In this document: one piece after another, positions 32,347 to 40,611 of the stretch
How positions within the stretch are numbered: the first letter of the stretch is position 1
How the letters are laid out: every line of letters begins with the position of its first letter
DNA from: Treponemataceae bacterium
Lineage (GTDB): Bacteria; Spirochaetota; Spirochaetia; Treponematales; Treponemataceae
NCBI GenBank assembly: GCA_024680915.1
Contig: JAILBN010000101.1
Location: 1 to 64,000 of the forward strand
DNA length: 64,000 nt
Direction of reading: 5' to 3'
The notes under the pieces: model-generated
Seen by the model: only the letters and a program-made list of their open reading frames with translations
The model's database searches: none
Told to the model about the DNA's origin: nothing
Translations under genes and position numbers: made by a program

Positions 32347-34602
32347 ATGAAAGGAAAGCTGTTCTGTTCTCTGTTAAAGAGAGATCTTTTCAAACTTATT
32401 ATTCACCCTATAGTGTATATTGCAGGCAGCATATTTGTTTTTTTCGTGAATTTCGCTTTTTTTTATCTCAGAGGCTTTTTTAATTTTGATATTGCATCAG
32501 TAGACGTCCGTCATTTATTCACCATCATCCCTTATATCTCAATACTTGTGATACCTGCAATCACTTTAGTTTCCAATGATAGAAAAAATATTGACAGAGA
32601 ATGTCTACCTGTATCCGAAACTTTACTAGTATCAGCTAGGGTTCTTTCTGTACTTATAATTTATACCATACTCCTTTTATTCACCATACCATCCGTAATG
32701 GTTCTGAATAGGTTCGGTGATATAGGCCTCCCTCAGACCATATCAGGATATATATGCATGATTCTTTATGGCATGTGTGTATCCGGTTTTTGTTCTTTTA
32801 TAAATGAAAGCCTTTCTAGCAAGACAGCCTCTTTCTTTCTTTCCTCTGTTATACTTCTCCTTCTTTCAATTTGCCATCTTCTTCCACAATATATAAGACT
32901 GCCAGCTTTTTTCCAATCCATCCTTACTTCAGTATCTGTGGCCTGGCACACAGACGCTGCCACGAAAGGAATTATAGACACAAGGGACATTGTCTTCTTT
33001 CTCTCTATTACGGTACTGTTTATTTGGCTTGGAGTAATTAAACGAGAGTCTTCAAAGAAAAAGAAAGTCTTTTTTTACAATTTTATAATCATATGTGCAG
33101 GAATCCTCACTGTAACAGCTTCCAATTTATACTATATACGCTTGGATACGACGGATGAAAAGCAATTTTCCTTATCAGAAACAGGTAAGAAAGTAATAAA
33201 TGCAATGCCCGGCCCCTTATCCATCACATATTATCTTTCACCAGAGCTAGAACCTCTATATCCTCTAATAAGAGATGTTAAAGATTACTTAAATATACTT
33301 GCATCAGAAAACAAAAACATATCAGTTCTTACGGTGGATCCTGCCGAGGCAGAAATCCAGAAGAATCTTGAAGCACTAGGGGTTATAAGCCAACAACTTC
33401 AAACAACACAAGATAATAAGACCTCTTATATAAGCGTTTATTCCTCACTTTTACTTGAATATGGCAGCAATTCTGCTGTCATTCCTTTTATACTTTCCAC
33501 TTCATCACTGGAATTTGACATACTAACAAGGATACGATCCCTTACATCAGGGACAACATCAACAGTTCTGGTCTACACAGGTAACGGACTTGAATCCGAT
33601 ACCGAATACCCATATTTGAAACCCTGGCTTCAATCGACAGGTTTTATCTGTATGGATATAAGACCAGAAGAGCTTTATGATTATAAAGTCTCTTCAAATA
33701 CCATACTTCTTGTTCTGGGCTCCTCAAAAGCTAGTCCTTCAGATGCTGCAGCCATTGAAAACTGGATGTTGAACGGGGGAAACATATTCTTTGCTCTTAA
33801 CACCAATAAGACAGACATACAAGAAACTTGGAAATCAGAGCATTCCGGAACCGATTCAATAATAGAGATGCTTGATTTCTGGGGAATAGGAATTGACAGT
33901 GGATTATGCGGAGACAATAACTCCTGTTATACGATAAGAATGTACAACTCTACAGGAAGTGATGAGAAATACATAAATTACCCGTACTGGATATATACCG
34001 ACTACAATGAGCATATAATAACAGAATCCTCACAACCTATCATGATGTATTGGAGCAGTCCTCTGTATTTCGCATCTAAGACTGAAGTGAAAGTAGAAAC
34101 ACTGGTAAAGACATCTGACAAAGCCTGGCTTATATATCCTGATGATACGGAAGGCACTTATATTACAGATCCATTTCTGATTAATAATCTGGAACATGAT
34201 AAAAAGACAGAAGGTCAGTATGTTCTAGCCGCAGCCTTAGAGGGTAAGCTTTCAGGATGCTACGACAGAAGGCTAGGTCAAGAGGTAAGGCTCGTCATAG
34301 CTGGTGATCAGTATTTTCTTTCCTCGATAGTAGAAAATACGAACAGCTTATATTCTAACATGGATTTTCTTCTATCATCGGTTTTATGGCTGAACGGGGA
34401 TGAAGACCTAATATCCATAAAGAACAAAAGCATAACTGACACATCTCTATATAAAATAAAATCAGAAGAAGACTTCTCAAAAGAAACAGCTTCCGTGAAA
34501 ATCCTTTGTTTGATAATAATGCCTCTTTCCTTTATAATAATGTATATTTTTGTATACATCATAAGGTTGAGAATTTTATCCTTCTTAGTGGGTAGAAAAT
34601 GA
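32347..34602 (+). CDS. ABC-2 permease fused to a GldG-like extracytoplasmic domain
   Basis: A 751-residue fusion. Residues 1 to about 235 contain six membrane segments of an ABC-2 permease (GldF-like), beginning LLKRDLFKLIIHPIVYIAGS. After another membrane segment (YNFIIICAGILTVTASNLYY), residues about 265-700 form a GldG/IFT52-like extracytoplasmic region. It includes FSLSETGKKVINAMPGPLSI and TYYLSPELEP, then LASENKNISVLTVDPAEAE, VLVYTGNGLESDTEYPYL and NGGNIFFALNTN. The C-terminus is a final anchor (LCLIIMPLSFIIMYIFVYII). The gene follows the ATPase stop directly and overlaps the DUF4340 gene as ATGA. The substrate is unknown; spirochaetes do not glide with Gld machinery, so the name reflects fold only. 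Confidence 0.85.
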   Translation: MKGKLFCSLLKRDLFKLIIHPIVYIAGSIFVFFVNFAFFYLRGFFNFDIASVDVRHLFTIIPYISILVIPAITLVSNDRKNIDRECLPVSETLLVSARVLSVLIIYTILLLFTIPSVMVLNRFGDIGLPQTISGYICMILYGMCVSGFCSFINESLSSKTASFFLSSVILLLLSICHLLPQYIRLPAFFQSILTSVSVAWHTDAATKGIIDTRDIVFFLSITVLFIWLGVIKRESSKKKKVFFYNFIIICAGILTVTASNLYYIRLDTTDEKQFSLSETGKKVINAMPGPLSITYYLSPELEPLYPLIRDVKDYLNILASENKNISVLTVDPAEAEIQKNLEALGVISQQLQTTQDNKTSYISVYSSLLLEYGSNSAVIPFILSTSSLEFDILTRIRSLTSGTTSTVLVYTGNGLESDTEYPYLKPWLQSTGFICMDIRPEELYDYKVSSNTILLVLGSSKASPSDAAAIENWMLNGGNIFFALNTNKTDIQETWKSEHSGTDSIIEMLDFWGIGIDSGLCGDNNSCYTIRMYNSTGSDEKYINYPYWIYTDYNEHIITESSQPIMMYWSSPLYFASKTEVKVETLVKTSDKAWLIYPDDTEGTYITDPFLINNLEHDKKTEGQYVLAAALEGKLSGCYDRRLGQEVRLVIAGDQYFLSSIVENTNSLYSNMDFLLSSVLWLNGDEDLISIKNKSITDTSLYKIKSEEDFSKETASVKILCLIIMPLSFIIMYIFVYIIRLRILSFLVGRK

Positions 34603-35573
34603 AAAAAAGAAAGATATATTTCATTATTTCTATATATTGTATTGTATTATCCATATTATGCATTGCAGGTACACTAAGAAGAGAGACAAATTTCACAGGA
34701 AGAACACTTCAAAGTGCATTGCTCAATGAAAAATACAAGTCTGCCGTTAATAAGATTCGTATTACTTTTCCCCAAGAGAATTCAAAGTTCATCTTTGAAC
34801 TGAATCTGGAAAAATCAAAGGAAGATGACTTCTGGACAGGTACTATATCTGAATCAAACAGCTTTGTCGCAGACAGAAAAACAGTTTCAAAGCTTTTTGA
34901 TATATTCTGCTCAACTCGTAATCTTATTCTCCTTTCTGAAAGCATCTCTGACTGGAACCAATTCGGACTGTCCGAGGAAGAAGCTGTTTGTATCGCATTT
35001 TACGAAAGCAAGGACGGGACAGACCTTGTTCGTTCGAAACTTTTTTTCGGCAGGAATACCACAGACTATTCAGGAGTTTATGTAAGAAACGATAAAAATC
35101 CTTATATTTATAGGGTAGAGGATAATGTATCTGCATATCTGACGGCTGATACTAAGTTTTGGTCTGATTTATCACTTTTCAGACAAGACCAAGAATCTGA
35201 CGAGACTTCTTTCATAAAGATTTCTGTCAGTATGGAAGATGATAAGGGTACTCTTACAAAAAAGAACATTTATAATGACGGAAAGGATGCTTTTTTTAAC
35301 TATACACATAAATTACTTTCCCTCAGAGGTTCAGATATAATGTTTGCACCTGCAGATTCCTTGTCCTATATGAAAAAAATCCTGGAATTGGAAATCTCAG
35401 GACAAAATTCAAGCGCATCTTCGGTGCAAGTCTTTTCCTCTGGACCTGTTTCAGATACAGACTGTCGTTTTTTCGTAAAGTACAGTTCACAAGAGGAAAT
35501 GGATATTCCGCCTTATTTCATAGAAATAAGTTCCTGGACCTACAGGAATCTTCTGCCAGATGACTTTATATGA
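34599..35573 (+). CDS. DUF4340-like membrane-anchored protein
   Basis: A 324-residue protein with one N-terminal membrane anchor (IYFIISIYCIVLSILCIAGT) followed by a soluble beta-rich region. The segment KTVSKLFDIFCSTRNLILLS, together with EEAVCIAFYESKDG and the LFFGRNTTDYSGVYVRNDKN block, matches the DUF4340 pattern that commonly accompanies GldG-like transporters. It is translationally coupled to the permease-GldG gene. It probably acts on the outer face of the inner membrane with the transporter. Confidence 0.75.
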   Translation: MKKRKIYFIISIYCIVLSILCIAGTLRRETNFTGRTLQSALLNEKYKSAVNKIRITFPQENSKFIFELNLEKSKEDDFWTGTISESNSFVADRKTVSKLFDIFCSTRNLILLSESISDWNQFGLSEEEAVCIAFYESKDGTDLVRSKLFFGRNTTDYSGVYVRNDKNPYIYRVEDNVSAYLTADTKFWSDLSLFRQDQESDETSFIKISVSMEDDKGTLTKKNIYNDGKDAFFNYTHKLLSLRGSDIMFAPADSLSYMKKILELEISGQNSSASSVQVFSSGPVSDTDCRFFVKYSSQEEMDIPPYFIEISSWTYRNLLPDDFI

Positions 35574-35596
35574 TAGAATAGGAAGGGAGCCTTTTT

Positions 35597-35911
35597 ATGT
35601 TCGGTATGTCTAATCGCATAATTCTCTTTTTGACACTCATGATGATATTCCTTGGAGCATTCTTTTTTATAGGCAACCTGAAAGGATACCAAGACGAAAC
35701 CCTCGGATTTCTTTCACTATGTATCGAATGTACCGCAATCGGCTGTATTATATTCCTTGTATATTCATTTTTCCTGATGTTTTATGCCGTCATAAAAACA
35801 AGAAAAATAAAGCTTTTCCTTTATATCTTCTTCTATTTATTCTCCGCGGCTGTTTCCATCGTCCTTCTCACAGGAGCCGCCTCAATTCAATTTCTTCAGT
35901 TTCCTTCATGA
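35597..35911 (+). CDS. small three-span membrane protein of unknown function
   Basis: A 104-residue protein with three hydrophobic segments (about residues 6-24, 36-64 and 72-97). AAGGGAG lies 8 nt before the ATG, and codon use resembles its neighbours. It is the last gene of the ABC/DUF4340 cluster (23-nt gap). I recognise no family. Confidence 0.6.
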   Translation: MFGMSNRIILFLTLMMIFLGAFFFIGNLKGYQDETLGFLSLCIECTAIGCIIFLVYSFFLMFYAVIKTRKIKLFLYIFFYLFSAAVSIVLLTGAASIQFLQFPS

Positions 35912-35930
35912 TTTCCCTTGAATTTTCTCG

Positions 35931-35959
35931 TTGACAGATTCTCTTGAACAGATTTATCA
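35931..35959 (+). promoter_or_regulatory. candidate promoter of the second glycogen synthase gene
   Basis: TTGACA (35931-35936), 17-nt spacer, TTATCA (35954-35959). The -35 is perfect and the -10 is weak. Transcription would start near 35966, giving a leader of about 73 nt that contains the hairpin at 35972-36009. Confidence 0.5.
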
Positions 35960-35971
35960 TGAGAAATCTAA

Positions 35972-36009
35972 TTCTTGAAAAACAAGCTTTCTAAGTGTTC
36001 TTTCAAGAA
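35972..36009 (+). promoter_or_regulatory. 9-bp hairpin in the 5' leader of the second glycogen synthase gene
   Basis: TTCTTGAAA (35972-35980) and TTTCAAGAA (36001-36009) are perfect inverted repeats separated by 20 nt, beginning just after the predicted transcription start and ending about 17 nt before the Shine-Dalgarno. It could be a protein-binding palindrome or a leader stem. Confidence 0.5.
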
Positions 36010-36038
36010 CCAATCGAACAGGAAAACAGGTTTAAAAA

Positions 36039-37628
36039 TTGCATAAGTTAAAGATATGGCAGATAAGCCGAGAATACGCCGGCATAGCAGAAGCTGGCGG
36101 TGTGAAGAATGTTGTATGCTCCCTTTCAGAGCGTTTGGCCGATGAAGACCATGAAGTAACTCTTTTCATTCCACTCTATGGATGTACTAATCTAGCCTCC
36201 ATAAAGGACTTTGACATAGTCTCTGATTATACTTCATACATCAATATAGCCGGAAATAATTACAAGGTATCATTCGGCTCTGCTTTTTGTGACAAAATAA
36301 AAATCATCTTTTTGATATCAACGATATTCATCGAGAAAATGAATATTTACACTTACACAGAACAAGAGGAACGTATAAATCCTTCTCATATAAGAGGACA
36401 AGGTCATCTTGATGCCTCCATACTTGAGGTTCTTTTCCAAAAATCAGTTCTTGAGTATGCTGTTCATTTTTCTCTGTACCCCGATATAATTCATTGTCAC
36501 GATGCGACCACAGCCCTCATACCTGTTTTTGCAGCAGAAATACAAAAATATAAACAATTGTATGAGAGAACACATTTTATTGTTACAATACATAATGCAG
36601 GTCCTGCCTATCATCATGAGTTTGCTACTATGAAAGAGGCAGTTAGCTATACCGGACTGACAGCCGCCATATTAGGGAAAGGAAAAAACGGTCCTGCCAT
36701 AGAACCATACCTTCTGGCCGGCTTCTATTCTTCTCTGACCACCGTTTCACCCTGGTATGCCGATGAGCTTATGAATCCTGAAGATTCGAACACTGACGGA
36801 TTGTCAAAGCTTTTTTCCATCAATAATATAAAAATAACAGGAATAACCAACGGAATAGACTATGGCAAGTACAATCCGGAAAACACAGCTATCTCCCTCC
36901 TGCCATTTCCTTTTTCTCCAGAAAAGAATATCTTTCTTGGTAAATTCAAATCAAGGGAGCTTTTCTTAGATTATTATTCCAGGAATGACACAAAGTCTAA
37001 GCTGAAAAAAAGCATTAGAACAATAAACACAGGTATTGAGCAATTCGGGTACATAGAAAACGAGAAGGGATGTGTTTTTTTCTCTTATCACGGAAGAATT
37101 GTCCAGCAAAAAGGAATTGACATATGGACAGCGGCAATTCCAACCGTCCTGAAAAAATGTCCCTATGTCCGTTTCGTTATTACAGGACAGGGGACTCCTG
37201 ATTTGGAAAGGAAACAAATCAAGCTTACAAAACAGTATCCCGGTAAGATTCTTTACTTACGAGGATATGAAAAAACTCTGGCGAGATTATGTGTTGCCAT
37301 ATCTGATTTTATTGTTCTTCCAAGCTTTTTTGAACCCTGCGGTCTGGAAGATTTCATAGCATCAATTTATGGGACGATACCTATAGCACATAAGACCGGA
37401 GGTCTTAATAAAATAATAGACAATAAGACAGGCTTCCTTTTTCAACCCAACACTTCTGAAATACTTTCTTCTTTACTGATCAAGATTGCTGACAAGAAAC
37501 ATGAGAATGAACATTTCTTTGACGACATAGCTATTGAAGCAGCACAGTACGTACATCGCTCATATTCCTGGGAAAAAGTCATTTCCGACAAATATATACC
37601 TCTTTACGAGAATATAATGAAATTATAA
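36039..37628 (+). CDS. divergent GT5 glycogen/starch synthase paralogue
   Basis: A 529-residue GT5-family protein. The N-terminal motif is IAEAGGVKNVVCSLSERL, where canonical bacterial GlgA has K-T-G-G-L-A-D-V, so the Lys that contacts the nucleotide sugar is replaced by Glu. Other family signatures are kept: IIHCHDATTALIPVF, VTIHNAGPAYHH, GRIVQQKGIDIW and FFEPCGLEDFIASIYGTIP with KTGGLNKIIDN. It starts at TTG 36039, supported by ACAGG 9 nt upstream and by the position of the first strand. It may use another donor or be regulatory. A standard GlgA is encoded at 7268-8743. Confidence 0.82.
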   Translation: MHKLKIWQISREYAGIAEAGGVKNVVCSLSERLADEDHEVTLFIPLYGCTNLASIKDFDIVSDYTSYINIAGNNYKVSFGSAFCDKIKIIFLISTIFIEKMNIYTYTEQEERINPSHIRGQGHLDASILEVLFQKSVLEYAVHFSLYPDIIHCHDATTALIPVFAAEIQKYKQLYERTHFIVTIHNAGPAYHHEFATMKEAVSYTGLTAAILGKGKNGPAIEPYLLAGFYSSLTTVSPWYADELMNPEDSNTDGLSKLFSINNIKITGITNGIDYGKYNPENTAISLLPFPFSPEKNIFLGKFKSRELFLDYYSRNDTKSKLKKSIRTINTGIEQFGYIENEKGCVFFSYHGRIVQQKGIDIWTAAIPTVLKKCPYVRFVITGQGTPDLERKQIKLTKQYPGKILYLRGYEKTLARLCVAISDFIVLPSFFEPCGLEDFIASIYGTIPIAHKTGGLNKIIDNKTGFLFQPNTSEILSSLLIKIADKKHENEHFFDDIAIEAAQYVHRSYSWEKVISDKYIPLYENIMKL

Positions 37629-37657
37629 AAAAACGGGAAAAAACATATAAAAGCCTA

Positions 37658-37686
37658 TTGACCAAAAACGAATAAGAATATATATT
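37658..37686 (+). promoter_or_regulatory. promoter of the tRNA-Thr/tRNA-Tyr operon
   Basis: TTGACC (37658-37663), exactly 17 nt, TATATT (37681-37686); start expected near 37693, 10 nt before tRNA-Thr. One of the best promoters in the window. Confidence 0.85.
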
Positions 37687-37702
37687 TCTATTCGTTCGTT
37701 AC

Positions 37703-37776
37703 GCCAACTTAGCTCAGCTGGCCAGAGCACGTGATTTGTAATCTCGGGGTCTAGGGTTCGAATCCCTAAGTTGGCT
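37703..37776 (+). tRNA. tRNA-Thr (anticodon TGT)
   Basis: A full cloverleaf of 74 nt: acceptor GCCAACT/AGTTGGC, D-stem GCTC/GAGC, anticodon loop TTTGTAA (anticodon TGT reads ACA), T-arm TAGGG-TTCGAAT-CCCTA, discriminator T. The anticodon stem CGTGA/TCTCG contains a T-T mismatch at 29:41. No CCA is encoded. Confidence 0.97.
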
Positions 37777-37791
37777 TCCGTAATGAATAAT

Positions 37792-37873
37792 GGGCAGGTT
37801 CCCGAGTGGTCAAAGGGGGCAGACTGTAAATCTGTTGGTTCCGCCTTCGAAGGTTCGAATCCTTCTCTGCCCA
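37792..37873 (+). tRNA. tRNA-Tyr (anticodon GTA)
   Basis: 82 nt with the long variable arm typical of bacterial tRNA-Tyr. Acceptor GGGCAGG/TCTGCCC (one G-T pair), anticodon loop with GTA between CAGACT-type stem arms (CAGA/TCTG), T-arm GAAGG-TTCGAAT-CCTTC, discriminator A. No CCA is encoded. Confidence 0.97.
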
Positions 37874-37875
37874 TT

Positions 37876-37910
37876 AAAAGGTGTTGATTTTTATCAACAC
37901 CTTTTTTTTT
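37876..37910 (+). terminator. intrinsic terminator of the tRNA operon
   Basis: AAAAGGTGTTGAT (37876-37888) and ATCAACACCTTTT (37893-37905) form a 13-bp stem with a TTTT loop, followed by more Ts to 37910. It begins 3 nt after tRNA-Tyr. Confidence 0.95.
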
Positions 37911-37919
37911 GGAATAAAT

Positions 37920-38369
37920 ATGTCTGAGAAGTTCTACCAAAATGGATTGCATTTCGAATGCAAACAATGCTCACATTGCTGCTGTGACGAGCCAGGATTT
38001 GTCTATCTTTCAAGGGAAGACCTGACTAGGCTGACAAAACTATTGAATCTTACAGATAAGGAATTCATAAAACAATTCTGCAGGTTCGTTCCTTTTTATG
38101 ATGGAAGCGAGGTTCTCTGTCTAAAGGAAAAAGAGAACTATGATTGTATTTTTCAGAATAAGGGCTGTTCAGTCTATAAGGCCAGGCCTGTACAATGCTC
38201 AACTTATCCTTTCTGGTCATTCATAATTAAAAACAGAGACAGCTGGGAAAATGAATCGAAAGAGTGTCCAGGGATCAATAAAGGAAGAATTCATTCAAAG
38301 GAAGAAATAGAAGAAGCTACTTTTCTTTATGAAAAAAATATCCCCTTAAGAAAGTGTGACTTTTTTTGA
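37920..38369 (+). CDS. YkgJ-family cysteine-cluster protein
   Basis: A 149-residue protein of the UPF0153/YkgJ CxxCxxCC family, thought to bind zinc or an Fe-S cluster. The signature FECKQCSHCCCDEPGFVYLS opens the protein and is followed by CIFQNKGCSVYKARPVQCST with the conserved PFW, and later a Cys in KECPGINKG. The chosen ATG at 37920 is 9 nt behind the tRNA terminator T-run with GGA before it; the in-frame ATG at 37881 lies within the terminator hairpin. Function in the family is not established. Confidence 0.85.
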   Translation: MSEKFYQNGLHFECKQCSHCCCDEPGFVYLSREDLTRLTKLLNLTDKEFIKQFCRFVPFYDGSEVLCLKEKENYDCIFQNKGCSVYKARPVQCSTYPFWSFIIKNRDSWENESKECPGINKGRIHSKEEIEEATFLYEKNIPLRKCDFF

Positions 38370-38383
38370 AAATGCTGTATAAT
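38355..38383 (+). promoter_or_regulatory. candidate promoter upstream of the MBL-mltG-dnaG-rpoD cluster
   Basis: TGTGAC (38355-38360), 17-nt spacer, TATAAT (38378-38383), giving a leader of about 70 nt before the MBL-fold gene. The -10 is perfect and the -35 poor. Confidence 0.45.
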
Positions 38384-38460
38384 AAAAGACACTTCAGTTT
38401 AATTTACATACTAGTTTTATAAAAAAGTCTTTTTTTTAAGACGGCAAGGAGAGTTTGAGA

Positions 38461-39402
38461 ATGCAGATAAGATTTTGGGGAGTAAGAGGATCCTTACCGA
38501 CTCCCCTTAGTTCTGATCAGTTGAAATCCAAGATATCCGCCATAGTCCAGAGAATTTCTCCGGCAGACTTAGAAAATGCAGATTCCAGAGAAATGTTCAT
38601 AGAGCGTCTTCCGGAATTCATTTCCTCTACAGTAGGGGGGAATACCGCTTGTGTAGAGGTAAGAAATAACGCAGGAGCGACATTTATCCTTGATGCCGGT
38701 TCCGGTATACGTTTACTAGGAAAAAAACTTGCCAAATCCACAACAAAAGTTTTTCACATTTTCATATCGCATTTCCATTGGGATCATATACAAGGTCTTC
38801 CTTTTTTCGATCCTATATATAATCCTGAAGTAGAAATTCATTTTTATTATCCAGGAGACAAAACACACGAATACCTCTCAGCACAAATGCAGTCTCCTTT
38901 TTTCCCAGTTTCCTTGGAGAACTGTACAAAAAAACTTTACTTTCATGATATTTCAAAAATAAAAAAATTAACTTTAGAAGGAACAGAAATCTCTTGGCAG
39001 AAAATGAACCACCCGGGGACATCCTACGCCTATTCTTTTTTTGAATGCGGACATAAGTTCATTTATGCCACGGATACGGAATTAAGGCAGGAAGACCTCT
39101 TGCAAAACAGTCCGGACATACAATTCTTCCGCCATGCCGACGTCCTTGTTCTGGACGCTCAATATACAGTGGAAGAAGCCTTCGTAAAAGCTAACTGGGG
39201 ACACTCATCCTTCAATCTAACTATTGATTTCTCGGTAATGCGTGATGTGAAGAACCTTTATCTCTTTCATCATGACCCCACATATAGTGATAAAAAAATC
39301 GATTCAATCTTGTCCTCTGCAAGGTGGTATCTTGACTATATCGGGAAAAAATCAAAAATGAATGTATACATTGCTTCCGAAGGAAAATGTATTGAGATAT
39401 GA
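38461..39402 (+). CDS. MBL-fold metallo-hydrolase
   Basis: A 313-residue metallo-beta-lactamase-fold protein. It opens with IRFWGVRGSLPTP, has GGNTACVEVR and FILDAGSGIRLLG, the zinc motif SHFHWDHIQGLPFFDP, YATDTE for the bridging Asp and WGHSSFN plus LFHHDPTYSD for the later histidines. This subfamily includes phosphodiesterase- or RNase Z-like hydrolases of unassigned substrate. The start is ATG 38461 with AAGGAG 9 nt upstream; a TTG two codons earlier is too close to that site. It is coupled by ATGA overlap to the next small ORF. Confidence 0.88.
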   Translation: MQIRFWGVRGSLPTPLSSDQLKSKISAIVQRISPADLENADSREMFIERLPEFISSTVGGNTACVEVRNNAGATFILDAGSGIRLLGKKLAKSTTKVFHIFISHFHWDHIQGLPFFDPIYNPEVEIHFYYPGDKTHEYLSAQMQSPFFPVSLENCTKKLYFHDISKIKKLTLEGTEISWQKMNHPGTSYAYSFFECGHKFIYATDTELRQEDLLQNSPDIQFFRHADVLVLDAQYTVEEAFVKANWGHSSFNLTIDFSVMRDVKNLYLFHHDPTYSDKKIDSILSSARWYLDYIGKKSKMNVYIASEGKCIEI

Positions 39403-39590
39403 ACAGTAACCTGACTTTTACCTATGATTTTTCAGAAGAAGAAGTAAAAGCTCTGTATCTTCTTCTAAGGAAAAATGAAGAGACGATGTCGAATAGCCTT
39501 GAAGATATGAAGTTGAGACTTGAGAATTTTATATATGATTCTATGACTATAGACGAGGTGGAGAACTTTTTTAATGAAAATCTTTCCTAA
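39399..39590 (+). CDS. small conserved-looking protein of unknown function
   Basis: A 63-residue acidic protein, probably helical, with no membrane segment. The ATG overlaps the upstream stop as ATGA, and the ORF runs 17 nt into mltG, which is tight packing that favours a real gene. I recognise no domain. It precedes the mltG-dnaG-rpoD genes. Confidence 0.55.
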   Translation: MNSNLTFTYDFSEEEVKALYLLLRKNEETMSNSLEDMKLRLENFIYDSMTIDEVENFFNENLS

Positions 39591-40611
39591 AATACTGATT
39601 GCTTTATTTGCATTGCTTATAATCGCTGCCATAGCACTTTTCCTGCTACAAGACAGGCTTATGGGGCCAGTGGCAGAAAACGAGGCTGAAATCATATCTA
39701 AAAGTATTAAAGTTCCTTCCGGCAGTAGTACGGCAGCTATAGGAAAACAGCTGGAGGAAGAGGGCTTAATTCTTTCATCCGATTTCTTTTATCTATATGC
39801 GAAAATCAAAAAGATAGGTATAAAATCCGGTATTTACCGAATAAGCAGCGGAATGACTGTCAAAGAAATCCTTTCTTTACTTGAATCAGGAAAACAAGAC
39901 TTCATATCTGTCAGTATCCCTGAAGGATATACACTAAAACAGACAGCAAAATTACTTGAAGACAAAGGTGTAATTCTTTCTGCTGCAGACTTTGAGGAAA
40001 GCTGTTCAGACAAAACTCTCCTTGCTGAATACCAAATTCCTGCGACAAATTTCGAAGGTTATCTTTTCCCGGATACATATCATTTCGATCCGGAATCCGA
40101 TTCTGACAAAGTAGTACGCATGATGGCAGATAATTTTTTTAATAAGCTATACAGTATTACTGAATACAAAGACAAATCATCTGCTGAAATATTCTATTTC
40201 GTAAGGCTGGCTTCAATTATCGAAAGGGAGTATCGAATTCCAGAAGAGGCCCCCTTGATATCGAGTGTTTTCACTAACAGACTTAATACAAGACAAAACG
40301 GACACACCATGGGGCTGTACTCATGCGCGACTGTCGTTTACATAATCACGGACATTCTGGGGAAACCACATCCTGATGTGGTTACTAAAGCAGATACTCA
40401 AATCGACAACCCTTACAATACATATAAATACGAAGGATTACCGCCAGGAGCAATCTCAAACCCTGGTTTAATAGCTTTGAACGCTGCGATAAACCCGGCT
40501 AAGACCAGATATAAATATTTCCGAGTAATTGACGAAGCGGCCGGCAGGCATACCTTCTCAGAGAATCTTGAAGAACACAATACGGTTGTTACATATTCCG
40601 TAAAAAAATAA
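39574..40611 (+). CDS. mltG: endolytic murein transglycosylase MltG
   Basis: A 345-residue YceG/MltG protein that cuts nascent glycan strands at the outer face of the inner membrane. It has an N-terminal anchor (IALFALLIIAAIALFLL), a LysM-like region (IPEGYTLKQTAKLLEDKGVI) and the catalytic Glu in FVRLASIIEREYRIPEEAPL. YNTYKYEGLPPGAISNPGL, the family signature, lies near the C-terminus. Its TAA overlaps the dnaG ATG by one base. Confidence 0.95.
   Translation: MKIFPKILIALFALLIIAAIALFLLQDRLMGPVAENEAEIISKSIKVPSGSSTAAIGKQLEEEGLILSSDFFYLYAKIKKIGIKSGIYRISSGMTVKEILSLLESGKQDFISVSIPEGYTLKQTAKLLEDKGVILSAADFEESCSDKTLLAEYQIPATNFEGYLFPDTYHFDPESDSDKVVRMMADNFFNKLYSITEYKDKSSAEIFYFVRLASIIEREYRIPEEAPLISSVFTNRLNTRQNGHTMGLYSCATVVYIITDILGKPHPDVVTKADTQIDNPYNTYKYEGLPPGAISNPGLIALNAAINPAKTRYKYFRVIDEAAGRHTFSENLEEHNTVVTYSVKK

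Noticed and set aside
38427-38442. Hairpin GTCTT/AAGAC before the MBL-fold gene as a terminator
   Set aside because: Only 5 bp with a T-only loop, and no T-run after the stem.
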